A stretch of 64,000 bases of DNA from Saprospiraceae bacterium (GTDB taxonomy: Bacteria > Bacteroidota > Bacteroidia > Chitinophagales > Saprospiraceae): contig JAHCHX010000002.1 in assembly GCA_026129545.1 (NCBI GenBank), forward strand, positions 186,001 to 250,000, given 5' to 3'. Under the pieces are notes generated by a model. It did not search any database, was not told where the DNA came from, and was given only the letters and a program-made list of their open reading frames with translations. Positions 51,307 to 58,900 of this stretch are shown here, piece after piece. Positions within the stretch are counted from its first letter, which is position 1. Each line of letters opens with the position of its first letter. A program made the position numbers and the translations under genes.

Positions 51307-53529
51307 ATGGACGTCACCGTTGAAACCGCCAAAAGCCTCGGCCTCACTGCCGATGAATTTGAAAAAATCAAGAAAGTCCTGGGGCGCGTCCCCAATTTCA
51401 CCGAACTCAGCATCTACTCGGTGATGTGGAGCGAGCATTGCTCCTACAAAAACTCCATTCTGCAACTTAAAACCCTCCCGCGAAGCGGCAAACGCCTCCT
51501 CGTCGGCGCAGGCGAGGAAAATGCGGGTCTCGTGGACATCGGCGACGGCCTCGGCTGCGCGTTCAAAATCGAAAGCCACAACCACCCCTCCGCCATCGAG
51601 CCATATCAAGGCGCGGCGACGGGCGTGGGCGGCATCCACCGCGATATTTTCACGATGGGCGCACGACCCATAGCGGCGCTCAACAGCCTCCGATTCGGCC
51701 CGCCCGACAACCCGCGTATGCGACGCCTCGTGGCCGGCGTGGTGAAAGGCATCGGCGACTACGGCAACTGCTTCGGCGTGCCGACCGTCGGCGGCGAGGT
51801 GTATTTCATGGACTGCTACCACCACGATATTTTGGTCAACGCCATGTCGGCAGGCATCGTGAAGGCAGGCGAGACCGTGAGCGCCACGGCGGGCGGCCCC
51901 GGCAACCCGGTGTTCATCGTCGGCTCGGCCACCGGCAAAGACGGCATTCACGGCGCGACTTTCGCCAGCGCGGATTTGTCGGCTGACTCGCATGAAGATT
52001 TGCCAGCCGTGCAAGTGGGCGACCCGTTTCAGGAAAAACTATTGCTCGAAGCCAGCCTCGAGGCCATCCAAACCGGCGCCATCGTCGGTATGCAGGACAT
52101 GGGAGCGGCGGGCATCACTTGCTCCACCTCCGAAATGAGCGCCAAAGCAGGCTGCGGCATGCGCATTGACCTTTCAAAGGTGCCTACCCGCCAAGCCAAC
52201 ATGAAGGATTGGGAAATACTGCTTTCCGAAAGTCAGGAGCGAATGCTCATTGTGTGCAAACCCGGCCAAGAGGAGAAAATCAAAGCCGTTTTTGACAAAT
52301 GGGATTTGCCCTGCGAACATATCGGTGAGACGACGGCGGGCGGACGGCTCGAATACTTTTATCATGGAGAAAAAGTCGCGGACGTTCCCGCCGAATCGCT
52401 GGTGCTGGGCGGCGGCGCCCCCGTGTATGTGCGGGAGCAAAAAGAGCCGACGTATTTCAAGGAAATCAGGTCCTTTCAGGATGACAAAATATCGCAGCCT
52501 TCCGATTTTAAATCAGCCGCTCAAAAACTCTGGAACGCACCGAACCTCGCCTCCAAAAACTGGATTACGCAGCAATACGACTCGATGGTGCGCACTGGCA
52601 CGATGACGACCAATCGCCCAAGCGACGCGGCCATCGTGTATGTGAAAGGCACGCGCAAAGCCCTCGCCCTTACCACCGACTGCAACTCGGCCTATGTGTA
52701 TGCCGACCCTTACAAAGGCGGCATGATAGCCGTCGCAGAGGCGGCTCGAAACATCGTGTGTGCCGGCGGCGAGCCGGTGGCCATCACCAACTGCCTGAAC
52801 TTCGGCAATCCCTACGACCCTGAGGTGTATTACCAATTCGCCAACGCCATTCGGGGCATGGGCGACGCTTGCCGCAAGTTTGAGACCCCCGTCACTGGCG
52901 GCAACGTGAGTTTTTACAACCAATACTCGCACAACGGCAAAACCATCCCCGTCTATCCTACCCCGACGATTGGGATGCTCGGCATCCTTGACGATTACGA
53001 GCAACTGATGACGCTTGACTTCAAAAACGAGGGCGACAAAATCTACCTCGTCGGCACAAGCCGCAACGGCTTGGGCAGCAGCGAATACCTGCGTTTTGTG
53101 CTCGGAGAAGCATACAGCCCCTGCCCGCATTTCGATTTGGAAGAGGAATTTGGAATTCAAAAAGTCATTAGAGAGGTCATTAAAAGTCATTTGGTGGAGT
53201 CGGCGCATGATGTTTCAGACGGCGGGCTGTTCACGGCTTTGTTGGAAAAGGCGATGCCGCGCGAGCTGGGCTTTGAGGTGAAATCGAACCCTGCGGTTCG
53301 CAAGGACGCATGGTTGTTCGGCGAGTCGCAAAGTCGCGTCATTGTCACGGTGCGGACAGAACAAGCCGCCGCGTTCGAGCGTTTTCTACAGGCTGAAAAA
53401 ACGCCGTTCGAGGCGCTCGGCACGGTCGCTGGTCGAAATGTGGTGATAGATGGCGAGGACTGGGGCAACGTTTCGACGTGGAAGCGCACCTACGACACGG
53501 TTTTGGGAAGAATGATGAACGATGAGTGA
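51307..53529 (+). CDS. purL: Phosphoribosylformylglycinamidine synthase subunit II (small-type PurL)
   Basis: PurL amidates FGAR with ammonia from PurQ in purine synthesis. I start at MDVTVETAKSLGLTADEFEKI; an ATG 9 codons upstream adds a non-conserved leader. The 740-residue length is right for the small type that works with PurS and PurQ. Signatures: YSVMWSEHCSYKNS with His44, GAGEENAGLVDIGDGLGCAFKIESHNHPS (about 70-98), GAAGITCSTSEMS and two AIRS-like halves. Near residue 619 the helix KVIREVIKSHLVESAHDVSDGG is encoded by DNA resembling the GTCATTA minisatellite. No other purine gene is adjacent except guaA 50 kb away. Confidence 0.96.
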   Translation: MDVTVETAKSLGLTADEFEKIKKVLGRVPNFTELSIYSVMWSEHCSYKNSILQLKTLPRSGKRLLVGAGEENAGLVDIGDGLGCAFKIESHNHPSAIEPYQGAATGVGGIHRDIFTMGARPIAALNSLRFGPPDNPRMRRLVAGVVKGIGDYGNCFGVPTVGGEVYFMDCYHHDILVNAMSAGIVKAGETVSATAGGPGNPVFIVGSATGKDGIHGATFASADLSADSHEDLPAVQVGDPFQEKLLLEASLEAIQTGAIVGMQDMGAAGITCSTSEMSAKAGCGMRIDLSKVPTRQANMKDWEILLSESQERMLIVCKPGQEEKIKAVFDKWDLPCEHIGETTAGGRLEYFYHGEKVADVPAESLVLGGGAPVYVREQKEPTYFKEIRSFQDDKISQPSDFKSAAQKLWNAPNLASKNWITQQYDSMVRTGTMTTNRPSDAAIVYVKGTRKALALTTDCNSAYVYADPYKGGMIAVAEAARNIVCAGGEPVAITNCLNFGNPYDPEVYYQFANAIRGMGDACRKFETPVTGGNVSFYNQYSHNGKTIPVYPTPTIGMLGILDDYEQLMTLDFKNEGDKIYLVGTSRNGLGSSEYLRFVLGEAYSPCPHFDLEEEFGIQKVIREVIKSHLVESAHDVSDGGLFTALLEKAMPRELGFEVKSNPAVRKDAWLFGESQSRVIVTVRTEQAAAFERFLQAEKTPFEALGTVAGRNVVIDGEDWGNVSTWKRTYDTVLGRMMNDE

Positions 53530-53563
53530 CGAATGATGAATGTTTGTTTGCTCAAAACCATCT

Positions 53564-53571
53564 TATTTTTG
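53564..53571 (+). promoter_or_regulatory. Promoter -7 box of the DUF433 antitoxin gene
   Basis: TATTTTTG, with TTTG 17 bases upstream (53543-53546), a good -33/-7 pair. The ATG at 53588 is only 16 bases on. Confidence 0.55.
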
Positions 53572-53587
53572 CAGCAAAATTCGCCAC

Positions 53588-53815
53588 ATGGAATATCTGG
53601 AACGCATCACCATTGACCCTGAAATTTGCCATGGCAAACCCTGTATCCGAGGGATGCGCTGGCCAGTGGAAGTCATATTGGACATGGTCGGCTCTGAAAT
53701 GACTTTTGAGGAAATTTTGGAAGACCATCCCGAATTGGCGCGAGAAGACATCATCGCCAGTTTGAATTACGCCAAGTTGTTGGTATCGGGTAAATCATTC
53801 AAGCAGGCCGCCTGA
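53588..53815 (+). CDS. DUF433 antitoxin
   Basis: DUF433 proteins are winged-HTH antitoxins (VapB45-like) paired with PIN-like DUF5615 toxins. The 75-residue product shows the family pattern ERITIDPEICHGKPCIRGMRWPVEVILDMV and EILEDHPELAREDIIASLNYAKLLV. I start at MEYLERIT; an ATG 16 codons upstream has no homology. The stop overlaps the toxin ATG (TGATG), so translation is coupled. It is intact, whereas the partner is frameshifted. Confidence 0.92.
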   Translation: MEYLERITIDPEICHGKPCIRGMRWPVEVILDMVGSEMTFEEILEDHPELAREDIIASLNYAKLLVSGKSFKQAA

Positions 53816-54173
53816 TGCGAGTCCTTTGCGATGTTCATAATTCCTACAAGGTTGTTCGTTTTTTTTTGAACAGAACGGCATCAAGGCAATCCGTGTCAAT
53901 ACGATTTTGCAAAATTGGCACACGCCCGATAAAGATGTTTGTTCTTACGCTGACCAACATGATTTCGTAGTCGTGACCAAAAATGCCGATTTCCAAGCCA
54001 GTCTTTTTTTGAAAAAAACACCCCGAAAATTGTTGAAAATCGCGCTTGGTAATTTGTCAACTCATCAGACCATCGCCATACTTTCCGCGCATCTTGCTTT
54101 TTTGCAGACTTCATTCTCGAAGAAAATTTGTTTCATAGAAGTCGGACACAACTTCATACACATCATTGACTGA
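53815..54173 (+). pseudogene. DUF5615 PIN-like toxin with a frameshift in a T9 tract
   Basis: The first 17 codons read MRVLCDVHNSYKVVRFF, the usual start of a DUF5615 toxin with the metal Asp6. At nine T bases (53859-53867) the frame is off by one; beyond it the +1 frame gives EQNGIKAIRVNTILQNWHT, then DKDVCSYADQHDFVVVTKNADF, with Asp/Asn metal positions, to the stop at 54173. One extra T would restore a 119-residue toxin. Either the gene is dead or the tract lets slippage switch it. TlpA-like starts 17 bases on. Confidence 0.82.
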
Positions 54174-54190
54174 AATTTTGCTTTTCAAAA

Positions 54191-55252
54191 ATGAAAAAAA
54201 TAAAATCACTTCTTCTTTTCGTCCTGCCCGCGTTGGCGGTCATCTATGCTTGCAATGGCCAAAGTGGCCACGCCATCAAAGGCACCATCGAGGGCGCTGC
54301 CAACCTGCAAGTGGTGTTGGAACAAGCGCATTTCGACCGCACCAACGTCGCCATTGGCAAAGCCGCTTGCGACTCGAAGGGCAATTTTGAAATCAAAAAC
54401 GAAAAGCCCTTTGAACAAGGGCTTTATCGCCTCACCATCGGGGCCAAACGCACCTTTTTCCTGCTCGACGGCAGCGAGAAAACGGTGACTATCAAAGGCG
54501 ACATCAACACCATTGACCGCATGGAAATGGAGGTGAGCGGCTCCGAGACCTTCGCTTGCTACGCCAACATCATCAAGGATGCCTACAAAAACCAGTTCAA
54601 GACACCAGAGGAAGCCCGGGCCGCCGTCAACAAGGGCTGCAACCCGCTGATGAAGGCCATCTTGGTCTCCTCATTCCTTGGCAACAACGCCGCGTCTTTC
54701 ATGGACGATTTCAAATCCTCTTCGGAGGCACTCAACGCTTATATGCCCGGCTCCAAATACGCGACCGACTATGCGAGCATGGTCGGCTCCATCCAGAACC
54801 AAGTGGCACAACAGCAAGCCAGCGAAGTGATAAAAGTAGGCCAACCCGCCCCCGACATCAGCTTGCCTGGCCCCGACGGGAAGGTGCGCTCGCTTTCCTC
54901 GCTGCAAGGGAAAATCGTGCTGCTCGACTTCTGGGCCTCTTGGTGCGGCCCCTGCCGCAGGGCCAACCCCCACGTCGTGGAAGTGTATCACAAATACAAA
55001 GACAAGGGCTTCGACGTGTTCAGCGTGTCGCTCGACAAGCAGGATGGAAAAGAAAAATGGGTGCAAGCCATCAAACAGGACGGCCTCGTGTGGGACAACC
55101 ATGTGAGCGACCTCCAATACTGGAACAGCGCCCCGGCGGCCGTTTATGGCGTTCGCGGCATTCCCAAGACATTTCTCATCGGGCGCGATGGGAAAATCGT
55201 GGCAATTGACCCCCGCAACACGCTGGAGCAGGAGCTGCTGAAAGTGCTGTGA
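54191..55252 (+). CDS. TlpA/thioredoxin-like lipoprotein with DUF4369
   Basis: Thiol-disulfide oxidoreductase on the outside of a membrane. The 353-residue protein has a lipoprotein signal (LPALAVIYAC, lipid Cys21). An N-terminal DUF4369 domain (about 25-130: IKGTIEGAANLQVVLEQ) is followed by the linker with Ser/Gln-rich helix, and the thioredoxin fold with active site WCGPC at 251-255. The cis-Pro block is RGIPKTFLIGRDG. It is followed by a strong terminator at 55271. Cytochrome-c maturation or periplasmic disulfide exchange are typical roles; it might keep the many Cys-rich secreted proteins of this genome in order, but there is no proof. Confidence 0.94.
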   Translation: MKKIKSLLLFVLPALAVIYACNGQSGHAIKGTIEGAANLQVVLEQAHFDRTNVAIGKAACDSKGNFEIKNEKPFEQGLYRLTIGAKRTFFLLDGSEKTVTIKGDINTIDRMEMEVSGSETFACYANIIKDAYKNQFKTPEEARAAVNKGCNPLMKAILVSSFLGNNAASFMDDFKSSSEALNAYMPGSKYATDYASMVGSIQNQVAQQQASEVIKVGQPAPDISLPGPDGKVRSLSSLQGKIVLLDFWASWCGPCRRANPHVVEVYHKYKDKGFDVFSVSLDKQDGKEKWVQAIKQDGLVWDNHVSDLQYWNSAPAAVYGVRGIPKTFLIGRDGKIVAIDPRNTLEQELLKVL

Positions 55253-55270
55253 CACGCGTTTTTGCATACA

Positions 55271-55313
55271 AAAAAACCCGCCTCGACACACGTCGGAGCG
55301 GGTTTTGTTTTTT
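55271..55313 (+). terminator. Bidirectional rho-independent terminator
   Basis: ACCCGCCTCGAC and GTCGGAGCGGGT form a stem around ACAC, preceded by an A-run and followed by TTTGTTTTTTT. It ends the TlpA gene on + and would also end the small ORF on the minus strand. Confidence 0.88.
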
Positions 55314-55324
55314 TGACCGGGAAA

Positions 55325-55411
55325 TCAAAGACGCTTTGAGAGCGCGTCGGTAAGCGAAATCAGCCCGCCTCCCATGATAAAGAGGCCGAGGGCAACTACA
55401 AGGATTAGCAT
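55325..55411 (-). CDS. Possible 28-residue single-span membrane peptide
   Basis: An ATG on the minus strand gives MLILVVALGLFIMGGG followed by LISLTDALSKRL and stop. This is a clean hydrophobic helix with a Gly-rich centre and a basic C-terminus, placed just before the bidirectional terminator. It is too short to prove by homology here. Small one-helix proteins are common, and the terminator on this side supports transcription, but chance is possible. Confidence 0.4.
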   Translation of the reverse strand: MLILVVALGLFIMGGGLISLTDALSKRL

Positions 55412-55545
55412 ACGTTTGGAATCGTTGAGCGATTAGGTAATGGGGGAGCAAGGCAGGGTTGCCAATAACAATGCCAAAACGCACTCGTTTGAAATCCGTT
55501 GAACAAGCATTCACATACCCCTTGCGCAGACTAATAGAAGTTCGT

Positions 55546-55553
55546 TACTTTTG
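55546..55553 (+). promoter_or_regulatory. PspC-family gene promoter
   Basis: TACTTTTG with TTG 21 bases upstream (55522-55524), a good Bacteroidota -33/-7 pair. The ATG at 55580 is 27 bases away. Confidence 0.55.
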
Positions 55554-55579
55554 TCCGGCTTTTCAAAACCATCCCGCCC

Positions 55580-55801
55580 ATGCTCCAACACTGGCTCAAA
55601 GACTTGGTAGAGCGGCACGCTTTCGGTGTGTGCCAATATCTCGGCGAGAAAATGCGCGTCGCGCCCGGCGAGGTGCGCAAGTATTTCATCTACACCTCTT
55701 TTATCGGAATGGGGTCGCCGCTCATCGTTTACCTTTTCATCGCTTTTTGGGTCAACATTCGCCGCCACATTCGCCGAGGCAAAAATGTGATGTGGGAGTA
55801 A
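55580..55801 (+). CDS. PspC domain protein
   Basis: A 73-residue PspC protein: RHAFGVCQYLGEKMRVAPGEVRKYFIYTSF, then a single membrane helix GSPLIVYLFIAFWVNI, then a basic tail RRHIRRGKNVMWE. PspC domains sense envelope stress or help PspA-type responses, though in Bacteroidota their role is less known. The gene has its own promoter and is followed by about 170 bases without genes before the T9SS type B protein. Length and layout are standard for the short form. Confidence 0.86.
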   Translation: MLQHWLKDLVERHAFGVCQYLGEKMRVAPGEVRKYFIYTSFIGMGSPLIVYLFIAFWVNIRRHIRRGKNVMWE

Positions 55802-55970
55802 GGCGAAAAATTCGACCTCTTCACAGCCTCCGAATCCGCACTCACACACCCAGAAGGCACTTTCACAGCTTTTTCCCGACACTTTACGAATTCGTTTGTC
55901 TGCATTGCCCCTCCTTGCGTAACTTGGTTGCGCCAAATCATTTCATCTCTCAAAACGAGGACAATCACCC

Positions 55971-58900
55971 ATGCCGACATTTACTCGCTTTTTATTCGTC
56001 TTCCTTTTCTGTGCCTGTTTCGGCCACGTTTTTTCCCAAAACCTTTCCATCGCCTACCAAAACCCAAGCAGCTTGCATGTCTGCGGCACCGACTCGCTGA
56101 AAGTGACGCTGCAAAACACCTCCACCGCTCCGCTGACGGGGCTGCTCGTCACCCTTACCTTGCCCAATGGCATCGAATACTTGCCCGGCTCAGCCAGTGG
56201 CGCATCGGAATCCGACCTCTCAAACCTTGGCGCGCCCAAACTCGCCACCACGGATTTGAACGTCGGCGCGTCGCTCAGTTTCACCGTGACGATAAAAGCC
56301 AGCTGTAGCCTAATCGGCACCATCAATAGCGGGGGGCAATTTGCCAACACCATCGCTGTCACTTACGCAGGGGGAAGCCAACAGCTGACCACCGACTTTT
56401 ATGCGGTGGAGACAGGCCTGCTTTTCATCACCTCCATCAACCCCGTGTCACAATCGGGACAGGCAGGCAATGTGCTGACCCGAACGGTGTCGGTGCGCAA
56501 CACCCGGCAAGGAGCCATTCGCTCTTTGCGATTTGTTGACCAACATCAGGGCGGCATGGACATTACGTTGGCGGGCATCGGCGGACAAAACGCGCCCAAT
56601 CTGTTTCAAGCCACCGTGCCGGGTTCGTATTTTACCGCCTTCGGCGATGGCGACGATTTGTTTGAGTTCAACGAAACCATCACTTTCACGGAACTCATCA
56701 CCTTAAAGGACTGCGGCGTGCCAGAGAAAATCTCGAAATCCACGATTACGTTGGATTGGGGCTGCGACGGCACTTCCTGTCAGGCAGACTCCACGACGGC
56801 GGAAGTAAAATTCTTGCCGTCCAACCAAAACCCACTGTTGTTGTTCGTGCCGAACTATGGGCCGCCTTTGAGTAACTGCGGCGATATCTTCTCGGTGCAA
56901 GAATTCCTCATCATCAACGTCGGAAACGCAATCGCCGAAGATATCAATCTGGACATCAACACGATGGACAGTGTCCGACTGGGCATCGTGCCCGGCACGT
57001 TTGAGTGGAACGACGGCGGCGGCTGGCAACCCGTCGCGGCGAACAACACCGTCAGCACGATGCTCGCCAATTGCGACATTGACACCATGCAACGCTACGC
57101 GGCCATCACCCTGCCATCCATCCTGCCGGGCGACACGCTTCGGGTGCGATTCGAGACGGCTTTTTGTCAGTATGTCTGCTTCACGGAGATACCCGGGCTG
57201 CAATGCGCCTATTCTTACAAAAGGGTCTGCCCGGTGGGCCAATTGTCCACTGGCTCTTTTGGCATTTTCCCCGACCAAGAGGCACTCAACTTGGAATCCC
57301 GAATCTATTTCGACATCGGCGTTTGTTTGGAAAACGACCAAGCCTATGAGTTTGACTACTGGGTAAAATCGAACCAACTGCTCAACTTCACGGGTTTCTT
57401 GCGTGTGCAGCTGGCCCTGCCGTGGGGATTGTTTTGGGAACCTTCGTGCGTCCCGATACTTGATGGGCAAATGCCGATGGCGATGACGATTGACACGTTT
57501 CCCAATACATTGACCACCGTCAATCTAACCTTTCAACTGCCCATGTCGCAGGATTCGGTGTTCGGCAAAATCTGCCTGCGCAACTTCTGCTTAGACCCCA
57601 CCGCTTACGAATCCTCCCTACCCTCCACACCCAACAGCGGGAGCGATTTTACCATTTATCCCACTAAGGAAGGCTGCCTGCCTTGCGTGCAAAAAGTGAA
57701 CGCCGTCACCTTCCTAACCACTTCTCCAAACGCGAACGCGAACTGCGGCATATCGGTCTGCGACGAATACCCCCTGATATTGAACTGTGGCTGCGAAGAC
57801 CCCAGATGCGTGGGCGGCGGCATGAGCGAAAACTACTTTCCAACGGAATTTGACTCTTGGCGCATAAACAAAGGACTTCAAGACGACAACGACGACCGCA
57901 AGGCCGACAACCTGAACACGGCCAATTCCCCGCTCATCCGCCTCGACCGTTTTTTGCCGGGCGACACGATGCGCACCGTCACGCGCGGCGTGGTCGTGGG
58001 GGCCAGCATCTCCGCGGTTTCTTTCAGGCTATTCAACGAAGTGTGGCAAAGCGACTTTGGCCTCGACGGCGGCGATGGATTCGACATTTTGGCCGCCAAA
58101 AACAACATGACAAGTGCCGACGCGCTGAGTTACCTCAATGGCTCGCTAGTGCTAAAAATCACCTCCACTGGCCAACAATATACCTGCCCCATCGAGCAAG
58201 CCGCTGTGATTTCAGACCGCCACTACGTCAAGATAGCGGAACCCAACATCCGACCCGAACAGGTGTACGACGAACTGACAAGCATGTTCCATGAATTCGT
58301 CATTGACTTGCCGCTGCTCGCCGCAACGGGGTGCATCCCCCAAAACCTGTTACTTCATTCGGGCGATTCATTGATTCTTACCAACGACTTCAAGGTGGCG
58401 ACCAATTTCACGCCACCAGCCTCCAACGACCCGCCACTTGTCAACTTCCGAAACACCATCTGCGGGATTCGGAACCTCATCGCTTGGAAACTGGACGGGT
58501 GTTTCCCCCCTCTGTTGCGCCAATACTCGGGTTATATCGAACGGTTCATTGCACCCATCCACAAAATAGAAGCCTGCGGCACGTCGTCCGAGCTGTCGCC
58601 TTTTCGCTACTCCATCCGCATCGCTCGCGCCAATTTGTTCCCTTATGAGGTGCGCCGCCTATCCTCCATTCTCGATTTTCAGCACAGCCTGCCTTCCAGC
58701 GTTTCGCTTTTGGAGGCGAGGCTCAACTTTTTCAATATGCAGGAAGGCATATCGCTTTTCGGCAATCAGTCGTTGCCGCCAAGCATCGCCAACAACATCC
58801 TGAGCCTCAATTTTCAGCCCTTTTTCGCGGAGCCGATAGACGAAGGCTTTGCGTTGGAGTCGAGCCTGTTGTTCAGGCAAAACTGCAAATTCGATAGCGA

